Origin: Gnetum montanum | Lineage: Eukaryota; Streptophyta; Gnetopsida; Gnetales; Gnetaceae | Direction: 5' to 3' | NCBI GenBank assembly: GCA_015680685.1 | Contig: MNCI01027020.1 | Location: 3,801-31,255 of the forward strand | Length of the DNA stretch: 27,455 nt | Part shown: one piece after another, positions 9,633 through 21,300 of the stretch | How the letters are laid out: each line of letters opens with the position of its first letter | Position numbering within the stretch: the stretch's first letter is position 1 | The notes under the pieces: model-generated | What the model saw: the letters and a program-made list of their open reading frames with translations, nothing else | Databases searched by the model: none | Told to the model about the DNA's origin: nothing | Made by a program: the position numbers and the translations under genes

Positions 9633-12600
9633 ATATGTATGGGAGAGCGAGGGATCTAGTTTAGGCCAGGGGCATAGGACTTCTTGAAATTCATCCTTGA
9701 TCACTTTAGCATGATGGTTTGGTCCTCCCTAGAGGGGGAGAAGGTGGCCGACATAATAGAAGCTATTTTTCTTGGGGTAAGCCGAGACATTCTGAGGTTC
9801 TTGACGGACGGGGCAATCTTGAGTGGGTAGGGAGAAGGATCCAGTCAGTGCCCAATACGGTTAAGGTGCTTAGCCTAGATCTGGGATATGACTAAGTATA
9901 ACTGCTACCACTATTTAAACACATTGTTCCATGCACATTTTATGAAAACATGCTTCTAGAACCCTTAGGGGACTATCTATTGTGTTGGTGGGTGAGTTTC
10001 GTAGCTTTGTTCTGCTATGTTTTCATGACATTGGCCATAGTGGCATAATACTAATAGTATGGATTTGCTAATAGGTTCTTCATTGATGAGGATGGGGTTC
10101 ATGACCTACCGAGTTTGCTCGCTATAGCACAACTAGCCCTACAAGAGTTCTCTCTTGCTAAGAACTTGCGGGTGGGGGTGATCGGTCAATGCGGAGGTGA
10201 ATACCACAACTACCTAGATGTATATTCTCCCCTATACGATTAGTGTAGGAGGCAGTGCTAGTTCTATGGGGAGTGGGAAAAACCTTTTAAATCAGTCACG
10301 GTTAAAGAAGTTCTGGTTGAACTCCCACAATGCCCATTGCCATATCAACCTAGTAGGTTAAGCGATTAGTGCCACATGTGTGAGTGTCTTTGCAATTTTC
10401 AATTTTCTACATTTCTTGCTAAAATCTTTCATGGAACTATTGTAGGGAAAGAGGAGCCTCAGGAGGTGATGGTGGTAACCTCTAGGGCATAGGGGGTGAA
10501 TGTCTACTTCAAGTATGGGGAAGTAGAGAAGTGCCAATGCTGGTTGAATGGTGCGGCCTCTGATGCCCTGGTCTAGAAGCTCGAAAAGGCAAGGCGTCTA
10601 GACCTATTCCTGGCCTCGAATCTAGGCATTCCTACAGCCAAGATTCTTACCTTGGTCAAATGCTTTTCTGACAAGGTGGGCTGCTTTCTCCTATGTGTGC
10701 ATGGTGTGTGGGTGGTCATTAACATGAATGACCAAGTGTTCGTGGATCTATTCGGTGTCCCTGTCGAAGGAATCTAAATAGGATCGAAGTCAAAGTTGGA
10801 GCTGATCCTCCAAAAGAAGGAAATTGAGGAGTCGTTGAGGCTTACCAAGGAGCGTAAGGGGATCCCTATGGAGAAAATTAAGGATGGACCTAGCAAGAAT
10901 TTTTACCCCATGTTACGGGCTTGTGCATTCCCCCAACTACTCACGAAGGGAAAGGTCCTGGGGCTTGAGCAAGCCTGGATAATGCGTGAGGTTATGGATG
11001 AGGGGAGCCACTACAACTGGGCTGAGTCCCTATGTAAAGGATTGTGGGATGAAATCTTGGGATACCATACAAAAATGAAGTCCTGTTCCAACATCCATTA
11101 CGCCTTCTACATAAGCTGCTTAAAGCGCTTCACAAAATTCTTTTTGGTCCAGAAGAGAGGACGCTGGGTCATGCAAGATTAAGACCAGATTTTCACACCT
11201 TAGATTCACTATATTTTTTAGATAATCTAAGCCTAGAATTTCCTAGAAGTAATCAGGGAGTTGTTTTCTGTAACGATGAAGGATCGGGTGTCCCACAATG
11301 TTCGTGGCTAGGATAGCATAGGCAAGATGGCCGCCACCATGGACGATAGCGTATCACAAGGTGAATGTCTTATAGCTGAGACTATGGCTAGAAAGTTGTG
11401 GTAGAAGAGGCCTTACCCAACTAAGAAAACCCTTAGCATGGAGAAAGAGGAGGGGCGAAGACTATAGCTTAAGCTGTAGAGAACGCAATCCCCTATTGGT
11501 AAGTGCTTTCGTTAAATGCTTTATTTGTTGTAATCAACTACGCTGTGCTATGCTAGATGGCGTAGCATAGCATAGCATCTATCTTAGGCTAACTTTCTTC
11601 GAGCTAAATGTGTTCTTGACCACAAGAAGAAAAAGGAGAAGAAGAAGTAGGCGATGAAGAGGTGTTGGCCCATGGGAAGGCAATGATGAATAAAGGTGCA
11701 GGGGCCCCATTCTTAGAGAGAAGGGCCCCGGTCAAAAGGCTGAGAGATCTTGTAGTTAAGGTAGGGGCCCTCATTATTAGGGAGAACCCTCCTACCCACA
11801 AAGAGGAGCTTCCCTTGAATAAACAAGATGCTAGTCTCCTTAAAGGAAAGGCACCAACGCATGAAGTGGAGGTCCATAGGGACCTGGGAGAAACTTTTGG
11901 CCATGCTTCCACCATCATCTTGCGTCATCTATAAGAGAGACTGTAACGGGACATTGGTGAGTTTGGCAACATGTTTGCCTTGTCATAGTCCACTTTGATC
12001 ATTGCTAATGTGTTCAGTGATGCGACAGATGCTACTACTGATGCCATAGGGTCCCCTCTATTTCACGTAGGATCCTAGGCTGAAATCCCTGACAAATTCA
12101 TGTATATGCAGGGGTTTTTTGATGACATGATTAATCACCTTTATCAGGTGGACCCTAAAGTGGGTAAGTAGTAATGTTTTCCACTATCACGTTGTTATGC
12201 TAAAATTTCTTGTGTTTGCTACTCATGCTATGCTAATGCAACTAGTGTATTTTTTATGTCATGGCAGCCTCTCGATTCAAGTGGGACCTGACACAACCTT
12301 TGAAGTTAGTGATGTGTCCACATTCCCACCATACATGATCGAGGTGTCTTGTCCTGCATACAATGAGATCTGCAAATGCTCTTTGAACTCGGTGCGCTCC
12401 CTATGGTAGTGCAAGCATACCAACGAAGAGTTGTGGAAACAATCCCAAATGGCTGAGCAAAGAGAAGCTGACCTGAGGGTCAAGGTGGAGGACCTCCAGT
12501 CAAGGAACAAATTTCTCATGGCCCGTAGCACTAACAATGAGGATTGACACACAGCTATGGTGGACCACACTAGGTTTTGGATAGTTATGCGTCAGAATGT

Positions 12601-12935
12601 CGAGACTGCCCACAAACTGATAGAGTAGCAAATGCAGATGGACCTACTAGACTATAAGTGTCAAGATCTAAGAGACATCAGTGCAAAGATTTTTGAATGG
12701 TGGTAGATCCAAAGAAACCATAAATAAATGTATAAATAGGAAAATACCACCCATTGTAAGTTATATGAAGATGCTGCTATTGAGGTATTTACATATGAAG
12801 GATTTGTAAATGTCATTGACGCTTCTGAGGCCTATACTAGGTTTAAAGAATAGGTCAAGGTCACGAAATCTTCTGACCCAAAGGTGACCCTTCCCACAAG
12901 AGAGACCATGATTATCTCGTTTTCTCCCTTACCGA
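9633..12935 (+). pseudogene. Copy A of a multi-exon, transposon-associated gene (unrecognised protein)
   Basis: Six exon regions are known by comparison with copy B at 22068-18311. Five are present here: about 9633-9991, 10075-10352, 10446-11498, 11627-12163 and 12268-12935. Introns keep donors (GTGAGT, GTAGGT, GTAAGT, GTAAGT) and AG acceptors, and the frame is kept across the first three. Exon 2 carries VIGQCGGEY. Exon 3 carries EVMVVTS, DLFGVP, KGIPMEK and an HYAFYISCLKRF block. Exon 4 starts acidic and then has lysine/proline-rich repeats. Exon 5 is probably coiled-coil. Many stops make it dead. The final acidic exon is lost where a reversed LTR piece starts near 12940. Layout resembles, from memory only, 'putative plant transposon protein' type domains; function unknown. 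Confidence 0.75.
11543..11578 (+). repeat. Hairpin in intron 3 of copy A
   Basis: CTACGCTGTGCTATGC pairs imperfectly with GCGTAGCATAGCATAGC across a short loop. Copy B has a related hairpin at about 20195-20230, in the same intron. The words match the hairpins of the LTR U3 at 15850-16360. Confidence 0.65.
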
Positions 12936-12939
12936 TTTG

Positions 12940-13520
12940 CAAACTTTTCTTCTTGCGTTGCAATACCTACAAACTTTGTTGATTGTACCCTTTGAGTTGC
13001 CTTTTGTCTCTTCTATAGGATTGTTAGGCCTTGTTGTGCCATGTAGCTCAGCGTAGCGTAGCAGCAGACATGGTCTGCCACTTCCTGACAAAAAGGGACA
13101 TTGCTGAAGGACTTGAAGCTGGGAAATGGAACTAGTTATATAGCTATTGCCATGCTATGCTACACTACGTAGCATAAAGTGGTGCTTTGTTCTAGGATTT
13201 TTTACTGAAGCTTGCTATGCTACATAGTGAGGCATAGCGTAGCGTAGCAGACTTCGTGACTTAGAAAACTTGCTGAATTGTTTTGTGCACTGTGAATGTT
13301 GCTGCCAACTCTACGCACCATTTTTGAGTAGGTTGTCAGTTGGAAAAGCTACTTGGGTGGACAGGAAGGATGATCTGTAGAGCTTGTTCATGCCCAAAGT
13401 AGAAAATTTTCAAAACTAGCCAACCTAAATTCAAAGTGTTCTCGTCCTAGAGAACTGCCGTAGTGCTATGCGAATGGCAACGCTTGGTGAAGCAAGAATG
13501 ACTTCAAATTTTTTTTGGGG
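12940..13520 (-). mobile_element. Internal LTR fragment, reversed
   Basis: The reverse complement aligns with 15740-16170 of the plus-strand LTR, including two hairpins (13145-13170 and 13205-13245) and the sentence-like landmark TCCTTCAGCAATGTC. Part 13247-13515 also matches 2963-3230 in the same orientation. It has neither LTR end nor promoter. On its left it abuts the 3' part of gene copy A; on its right it abuts an integrase that reads the other way. Both edges are therefore rearrangement junctions. Confidence 0.75.
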
Positions 13521-13539
13521 GTTGTTTCAACCACCACCA

Positions 13540-14310
13540 AGTATTTTACTAAGTGGGTAAAAGTAATTCCCCTAAGGAAAACGATGTCTCAGGAAATCTA
13601 CAACTTCATCCTGGATAACATTGTGACAAGGTTTGGGCTTCTAATGACTATTGTAATAGACAATGGGCCACAATTCAGTAGTAAAGAAACCCGAACCTTC
13701 TGTAGTAACCTAGGCATTAGGAAATCGTTCTCCTCCCCATATTACCCGCAGGCAAATGAACAGGCGGAGGCTACAAATAAGTCCATCATCAATTTGCTGA
13801 AGTAGATGCTTGGCAATAGAAAGAGGTAGTGACATGAGCAAATCCTCTATGTTCTATGGGCCTATAGAATGACATGCAGAACTGCGACATGTAAGACTCC
13901 TTACAACCTTATTTATGGATTTAAAGCTATGTTGCCTCTTGAGTTGTAGGTACCATCACTCCAAATGATCCTCTCAGATGTCATAAGAGACGCCCAGAAC
14001 AACAAGTCATGAATCATCAGCCTCGGCTCAATAGATGAGGAGCACGTGCAGATGCTGAGATGCATAGATCACTACCAGAGCAAGCAACAACAAAAGCACC
14101 ATGCAAACCCACATCAACAGCCAGTATAAAAGGGAGACCTTGTCCTCAAGGCTATCCGTGAGCATGTGAGTAAATTCTTAGCCAACTCGGAAGGTCCTTA
14201 CATGGTCACTAAAGCCTTTGGGAATGGAGCCTTCAAGCTAGCGGACATTGGTGACAACGAGTTAGCCAACCTATTGAATCACTCATACCTCAAACTGTAC
14301 TACATCTGAA
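13540..14310 (+). pseudogene. Ty3/gypsy integrase, 5'-truncated, plus strand
   Basis: Starts inside the catalytic core at KYFTKWVKVIPLRK, where the first catalytic Asp of the DD35E triad would be; the junction with the LTR fragment replaces it. The second Asp (VIDNGPQFSS) and the Glu (SPYYPQANEQAEATNKS) are kept. The core runs to 13805 and stops at a TAG. Continuing in frame through more stops gives ILYVLWAYRMT, then KGDLVLKAI and EGPYMVTKAFGNGAFKL, a typical gypsy integrase C-terminus, and a stop near 14310. It is about as long as the minus-strand copy from the same point and belongs to the same family. Array 4 and an LTR follow. Not functional. Confidence 0.88.
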
Positions 14311-14311
14311 G

Positions 14312-14657
14312 CATGAATACATTGAGCAGCGTCTATAATGATGTTAAATTAGCAACATCGAGCAGCGTCCACAATGATGTTAAACTAGCAGCATCGAGTA
14401 GTGTTCACAACAACATTAAACTAGTAGCATTAAGCATCATCCACAATGACGTTAAATTAGTGACATTGAGCACCATCTGCTACAACGAGAAACTAGCAAC
14501 AACAACAAGCAGCATCTGCTAAGATGTTGAACTGGTGGCATCCATCCACTACGACGTAAAATTGGTATGTATAGTTTGTTGGGACCATAAACCAACACAA
14601 CAGTCTGCTGGAACCCTAAACTAGCACATGGTCCACTAGGACCTTAAACTGAGTTCG
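14312..14657 (+). repeat. Array 4, between integrase and LTR
   Basis: About ten units of 33-38 bases such as AGCGTCCACAATGATGTTAAACTAGCA, ending with GGTCCACTAGGACCTTAAACT. CpG sites of array 1 have largely become TG or CA here. It begins at the integrase stop and ends at the LTR start, the same arrangement as at 4.2-4.5 kb. Confidence 0.8.
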
Positions 14658-15849
14658 TGTCACATCCCTAGCATGCATCTACATCAAGTACACATCGAAC
14701 GAGCATGCACAATGATGATGTGGGGGTGGGACATTGCAAATCCAGAATGTGGTTCACGATGCAGTGGGAACACAATCTAGAAAGCATGTAATATTGCCAT
14801 CCTTGGCATTGTGTTGACCCTCCAGAGATGTTGTATGGCATCACACTGGCCATTTGGACCTATTGTTTCCATGGTCCACTGCCTTGATGGTAGTTCCTTG
14901 GCCAGTGCCCACTATTGGAGGTCTAGCAGTATTGTGGCCTAGCCATAATATTGTCATCATCCAACCCCCTGCCAATGCCTTGGCTCAAACAATGTTTAGC
15001 TATGTTGTAGCTGATCCCATAGCTGAAATGAGAATGCATGCCTTTGCCAAGGATTCTAAAGCATCTGCACTTACAGTAGCTCTTGGCACCTTATACGTCA
15101 GCTCCTCCATGCAGATGCTACCAAGGCCACTGCTGGCCTTTCTACTTTGGACACCGTGCATTAGCACATATGTCCAAGAGCTTCAACAACGTCTACGGCA
15201 AGAAAGACCTCTGTCCTCGCTTCACATCGTGGTTGTTCTGCTTTTTGTTGTGCTTACATGGTGTAGCTGATAGCACATCCAAGCCATAGTAGCAAGTTCT
15301 TTGGCATTGCGAAGTGAGTGCCTCGACTAAGTTGAATACTTCAGAGTGCAAATTCCATGACATGCATAACATAGCTCGCCACATGGGAAGCATTTGTAGG
15401 TAGGTTGAAACCCTTCGCGAATGTAACACAGCTCATCCTGCAAAGGAAACATCTATCCTACATGAGGTTGAAGGTCAGAGTAAAGATGAAAACGTGAAAA
15501 AGTCCCTTATGAGTGCTTCAATGAGGGACTTTTCTAAACCTCATCTTTGCCCTTTGCCTAGAAACTAATGCAACACTCTCAAGTGTAGCCAAGTGACATC
15601 TTGACACTCACCGAGAAACAACATTAGCATCTTTCCTTCTGTGGTATTTCATTTTATTTGTCAATGTCTCTCGAGCCCATCTTCCAGAAATCAACAAAGA
15701 GGGGCCAATGAAACATCCAAAAATTCAAAGACATCCTTGCTTCACCAGGTCTTTGCAATTCACGTAGTGTTATGAAAATTCTTCAGGATATGGATGCTCT
15801 GATTTTTAGACTGTCTGCATTAGTAGGTTTTCTAAGTTAAGGGACCTTG

Positions 15850-16360
15850 CTATGCTACACTACGTCATGTAGCGTAGCAAAATCTAGAAGATGTTTGCAG
15901 AAGCACAGTGCTATGGTGTGCTACACAGCATAGTAAAAGCTAGACAACCAGTCCCCTTGCCTGACTTCATGTCCTTCAGCAATGTCTCCTTCTGCCAGAA
16001 AGCGGTGAACTTGGTAAAATCAAGTCATGTTTGTTGCTACGCTACACTAAGCTACAAGGTGTAGCGAAGGGTAGAAATTCTACGAAAAAGATAGAAGGTA
16101 ACTCGAAGGGCAGGATCAGCAAGTTTGTAGGTTTTGCAATGAAAAAGATAAAGTTTGTAGATGGGCAATGTTTTTTATGACTAAGGACAATTGCTACACT
16201 ACGATATGCTATGTAGCATATCATAGTGTAGCAAAAAGTACAACAAATAGTTAGTGCACTCCAAAGGTTTCTAACGCATTCAACAGGACACAATGCAAGT
16301 TTCTTGCTTCTAACTGGTGGCTATGCTACGCTATGCTGCGTAGCATAGCACAGCATAACA
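15850..16360 (+). repeat. U3 hairpins of the GCTATGCTACG...CGTAGCATAGC type
   Basis: Near-palindromes at about 15850-15881, 15908-15936, 16034-16068, 16193-16236 and 16320-16358. The last (CTATGCTACGCTATG, short loop, CGTAGCATAGCACAGCATA) is the strongest. They occupy the same part of the LTR, upstream of TATA, as the 38-base palindromes at 1527-1882. Confidence 0.75.
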
Positions 16361-16605
16361 AAATGCTACGCCATGCCAAACATGTTATGCTACAAAGCAT
16401 GGAAAGACGTGGTGAGAAATTATGTGACATTAATGCACCTCACCTAATTGCACCATTTCTTTGACAGTGTAATTACGATGTGATAGGCCTATAATTATGG
16501 CATGGTAGGCTCACCCAGCAATCATGCAAGCACATGTAGCATAGACAAGTTAGCATAGGCCCAAGGCATGTGGCACCCAAACTGCATCTCTCGCATGCCC
16601 TTGAT

Positions 16606-16619
16606 CCTATAAATACCCC
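16606..16619 (+). promoter_or_regulatory. LTR TATA box
   Basis: CCTATAAATACCCC, identical to 2122-2135. A start site is expected roughly 30 bases downstream of the TATA. Confidence 0.75.
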
Positions 16620-17342
16620 AATGAGCAATGCTTAAACTCTCCTGGTTCATTCGGACACTGGGACAAAAAATAATTTTTGGCTTCTGGCACTCGAGCTCTC
16701 CTTTCACACTTTTGGTTTCGATTTTCTAAGCAGTCTAGTCGGCTAACAATTTTGTTGGTTGACGAGCAAGCAAGATAGCACTGTAACCTCAAGCTATGTA
16801 AGCTTCTGTTTTGACATTGTAAATAGTTAGTATTCTCAGTTAGCATTCTATTCTACTCTTCCCTACCACCTTGGTAGCACTTCTCATTGTTAATGCCTAA
16901 GTTCGCATTCAAGCATACAGTCGTCTCGCTCTATATGTCTTGGTTACCCTCGGGATCTCTGCACTTCCCAGTGTTGTGCAACTGATTTTATCCATCTTAA
17001 CAGAGTAAAGTTGTAGCTCTGAAGAGGTGCATTTTCCTAACTACATTTTACTTTGTCTCCTGATTATTATTTCATTTTACACTATTTTCTGTCTCTTTTA
17101 CATTTAAGCATTACTTTGCACTATTAGTATCATTTTCAAATCACACATTGCAAAATTTTATATATACACCAACTAACTCCTTGTCTAATCGACCAGACCA
17201 TTCAAGACACCTCATCTCCATCCCATCCAGCATGGCCCTCCTATGGAAATGGGGTTGAGACTGTCACTGGCCAAAAACCTATCGACATTCTTTTCCAGCC
17301 ACCAACATTTTTAGTTACTACATGCACCACCTATATTGAACT

Positions 17343-17684
17343 TTGAGCATGCCTAGGTTTAACCTAATCTTGGGGAGGTCATGGTTAGCACAAGTTAGGG
17401 CTATCTATTCACCCATTCATCTAGAGATCCATCTACCCTATGCAGGAAGGGAGGTGGTAATCCATGGTGACGAGGTGGAAACACAAGCTATCAAAAATGT
17501 AGACATGGAACAGGGCTCAAAGGTCATAACCTTTGAGAATGAAGAACCTGTCTATGTAGATACTAACTATTTGACAAGAGAACTGACTCAGCATGCTGTT
17601 TCAGAGAATGAAAATGCATGGGCTGAGTTGCCCTTCCAAGCGGGGGACAATGATATAGATGAAGGCCTTGGAAAAGCACCTTAG
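17343..17684 (+). pseudogene. C-terminal part of a gypsy aspartic protease
   Basis: A 113-codon frame opens with MSMPRFNLILGRSWLAQ, which matches the second conserved block of retroviral-type proteases in plant gypsy elements (FNLILGRSWL, then an aliphatic strand, then HLEIHLPY). The N-terminal half with the catalytic DSG/DTG box is absent; the frame begins at the end of the leader repeat at 17348. The downstream acidic stretch (DNDIDEGLG) fits a protease-RT linker. No RT follows. So leader is joined directly to mid-protease, a large internal deletion. Not functional. Confidence 0.7.
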
Positions 17685-17869
17685 CCTTATGCCTTTCCCA
17701 ATCCACAATGGATCAAGAAGCAGTCATGCATAGTGTAGCAACCCCACTACTTCTTGCCTAGTTGTCATCCTTTGTACATTTACTACCTTCTTGTTTTGCA
17801 TCCATCCATCTACGCTAGGTACTAATTATCCATCCTCTAAATCATTAGCATATCATCTTCTTACTATTC

Positions 17870-18141
17870 GATGGCCTGAAATAGCCTAAAACTATGCTAC
17901 CCTATACCATGGCCTGAAATGGCCTAAAAATACGCTACTACCTAGTGGCCTAAAATGGCCTAAAACTAAGCTACCATCCTAAGGCCCAAAATGGCCTAAA
18001 ACTAGCAATGACCAGAAATGGCCTAAAACTAGCAGGGGCTAGAAATGACCTAAACTAGCTGGGGCCCAAAATGGCCTAAAACTAGCTAGGGCCCAAAATG
18101 GCCTAAAACTAGCCATGGCCTAAAATGACCTAAAACTAAAA
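17870..18141 (+). repeat. Array 5: GGCC-N-GGCC + TAAAACTAGC units
   Basis: About nine units of 24-35 bases. The clear ones are GGCCCAAAATGGCC followed by TAAAACTAGC, at 18000-18120. Each has a GGCC...GGCC dyad just before the TAAAACTAGC word, the place occupied by GGTCC...GGACC in arrays 1-4. It directly borders the 3' end of gene copy B, which reads the other way. The stretch 17685-17869 before it shows nothing recognisable. Confidence 0.8.
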
Positions 18142-18310
18142 CATTAAAAATGAAAACTTAACATAAAATCGATCACATAGACAATGCATAAGCCAGCATA
18201 GAACCAATTCATTTTTCAAAATTTTCCTTTTTCATTCAAAGCTTTTGTTACTTAAACAATGTTTTCAATAGCTCTGCAAAAAATTCAAAATTTCAAAAAC
18301 CCCCATGCTT

Positions 18311-21300
18311 TCATGGATCATCTTTACATGCATCATCTTCACCTGCATCATTGCCTTCAGCATCATTCCCTTCCACATCACCTTCCTCTACATTACCTTC
18401 TTTTGCCTTTTCATTTCTACCCTCTATGGGCCCTGCATCTTCGCCTAGAACCTACATTGTAAAAATGAAGTAGTCAGCTAGAGTAACACATGAAAGATAG
18501 AATAGAGCATAAGCCTTAACATAGCAGAAAGTGACTAACCCGAGATGGCCCCGGGTCCACGTTAAAGGGTATCTAATCCAAATTGAGCCCATGGCAGTGC
18601 CATACCTCCTCCTCCATGATATTTTCCTAGTGCCTATTTCTTGGTTTAGCATCTATAGTAGCTTTCTCCTTTTTGAAGGCCATTGATCTTAGCCGTCCCA
18701 GAGAAAAGGATGCGGTAGCGGTCTCACCTGTGGGAAGATCGACTTCCCATTCGGGAGATTCATTGACCATTACCTACTCCATGAACTTGCTGTAAGCTTT
18801 AGAAGAACCAATGGAATTCAGGAATGCTTCATAGGTAAATGCCTTTACTGAAGCATCCCGATATAGTTTACGGTAGGTGACATGTTCTAGTTTATACATG
18901 TGTTTATGATTTTTCTAGGACTTCCCCAACTTGTAAACTCTAGCATTGTAGTCTTTCTAGTCATGGTTCTTCTGAGCCAGCAAGTCCATCTACATCTGCT
19001 ATTCTATTATTTCCCAGGTGGCTTTGTTGTTGTGCCGCACAACTGTCCAATATCTAGCATAACCTATTACAGCCGTGCACCAAATTCCATCATTAGTATC
19101 ACGGGCCATGAAGAATTTGTTCCTAGATTTGAGGTCTCCCACTTTGGTGCTCAGTTTAGCCTTCTCTTTCTCAATTCTTTAGACCCATTTCCATAAGTCC
19201 TCATTGACACACCTACACTCCCGCAAGGAGTGTGCTGAGTGAAAAGGGCATTGGCTAGCCTCATCATATATGCGACAAGGCACCTTACCCACTTCCAGCG
19301 GGAATGTAGGCACGACACCGATTTGCAATGCCTATTTTAGGTCCCATTTGAGTCAAGAGGCTATAACCATGCAAAGAGAAAATTAGTCACATTAGCATAG
19401 AAAATTTTGTAGCTCAAGACATCTAGTGTAGCAACATCAAAGAGCCTAGTGTAGCTAGTTTACATACCCACTTCAGGATCAACCTATCTGAGATGGTCGA
19501 TCATGTCGTCGACGATCCCTTGCATGAATGTAAGTTTGTCAGGGGTCTTAGCCCATGGTTTTAGGCAAGTTAGAGGAGGTCTTGAATCATTAATAGTGGT
19601 ATCTTTCATGCATCCAAATGCATCAGTGATGATCGAGATGGACTGCAATAAGGCTATGAGTAACACAAACGACAGTGTGAGGGCCCCTACCTAGTAAACC
19701 CTTAGGGGTGATAACGAGGGGATCACCCATTGACATATCATAAAATATGTTGTCAAACTCACTAGCATATAATTGTAGTTCCTCTTATTTCTAGCTCAAA
19801 ACTACAGTAGCATCTTTAACACTCATCCACTCCCCTGATGTTGAATTGCGTCTGGCAAAGGGATCTCTAGCCGAAGTCCCTTCTAGGTCAATGTGGGCTT
19901 CTTCTTTATTTGCTAGGGCCTTTTCTTTTGAGGCACTAGCATCCTCTTCATCTCCAAAAATGTCATCCTTGTCAGTAGGAGGATTTTTCTTAACGACAAA
20001 AGCTCCTTCCTTAGTGATAGGAGCTCCTTCCCTCTTGACTGGTGTCCTTTCCTCTATGACTGGGACCACTGCATCTTTATTTTCTACCCCTGTATTGGGG
20101 GCTGACACCACTTCATCACCTTCTTCTTATTCTTCTTCTTCCTCTAACAGAAAAAAAATATATTCACATTATAGCTAAAACCACGTTAGCTAAATTAGAT
20201 GCTATGCTATGCTACACTTCCTAGCATAGCAAGCATTTAATCAGTAGGCGAAGAGACAAACACAAAGGAGCATTTACCAATGGGAGGCTATGTCTTGCGT
20301 AACTTAAACTACAGTGATGGCCTCCCTTCCTTGATTGCATGGGGAGGCTCCTTGTCTATAGGAGGCCTCTTTCACCACAAGTTCGTGGGCACCATCTTGA
20401 AGATAAGACATTTTCCCTGCAACACGCTACCTGTAGCAGCAAGGGACACCTCTCCCACGCTGTCTTGGCCATGGACTTTGTAGGCCACCTGATCCTTAGT
20501 CATCACAGAAAATGAATCCCAAATAGCTTCTGGGGGATCTTAGGCTTAGGTGATCTGGAAGATTTGGTAGATCCATCGTTTGAAAATCTAGTTACAGTCT
20601 TGCATAACCCAGACTTCATTCTCATGAACTACCAAAAACTCCACAAAACACCACAAGAAAGCTATGTAAAAGGCATAGTGCATGTTGAAATGGGACTCCT
20701 GCTTCTTATGAACTATGAAGATTTTAGTTTGCAAGCCCTTTCAGAGATGCCTAGCCTAGTTGTAGCGAGCCCCCTCTTCCATGACCTCTCGCATCACGCA
20801 AGCTTGCTCAATCCCAATGATCTTTCCTTGGGAAAGTAGATGGGGGAAAGCATGGGCATAGAAGATGGGATAAACCTCTTTGGTGGCTCTTAGCTTGACC
20901 TTCTCCATGGGGATCCCCTTTCACTCTTTTGCAACCCCTAGCCACTCCTCAATGTCCTTCTTCTGATGGTTTACCTCTTTCTTGGTCTTTGACCCTATAG
21001 GGAGACCATCAGCAGGGACACCAAAAAGGTTCGTGAATAGCTGGTCAATGATTTCAAGGACCACCCACACATCATGTATACATGTGTGGAAGTGGTCCTC
21101 CTTTTTGGAAAAGGATTCTACTAGGGTGAGCATCTCAGTGGTAGGGATGCTTGGGTTTGGGCCAGGAACAAATCCATGAGCCCAACATCGTGAAGGTTTT
21201 TGATTAGGGATTCTAAGGTTGCAGTACATATCCAAAGTTGGCTCTCATCTACCTCCTTGTACTTGAAGTATATGTTATCCTCCTGGTTCCCAAAGGTAAT

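Larger units (their letters stand above)
14658..17348 (+). mobile_element. LTR plus leader of a plus-strand gypsy element
   Basis: The start TGTCACATCCC fits a plant LTR and follows integrase plus array, so this is first of all the 3' LTR of the 13540 integrase. U3 covers about 14658-16605 with hairpins, a TATA box is at 16608, and transcribed LTR plus leader run to about 17348. The last 404 bases (16945-17348) recur at 22073-22475 at roughly nine-tenths identity by eye. The LTR/leader boundary and primer site could not be placed with confidence. Read onward, the sequence runs into a protease stub, so the LTR may also serve as the 5' end of a deleted element. The 138-codon open frame at 14854-15270 is interrupted in the other LTR copy and is not called. 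Confidence 0.7.

Noticed and set aside
14854-15270. 138-codon open frame inside the plus-strand LTR
   Set aside because: The matching part of the minus-strand LTR (about 4000-3600) keeps some of the same reading (LLAFLLWT) but has several stops and gaps. LTR homology alone explains this; weak case for an LTR gene, kept here as a note.
17160-17300. Primer-binding site for tRNA at the LTR end (TGG starts near 17243 and 17268)
   Set aside because: None extends into a convincing complement of a known tRNA 3' end, and the matching copies at 2890 and 22370 do not agree.
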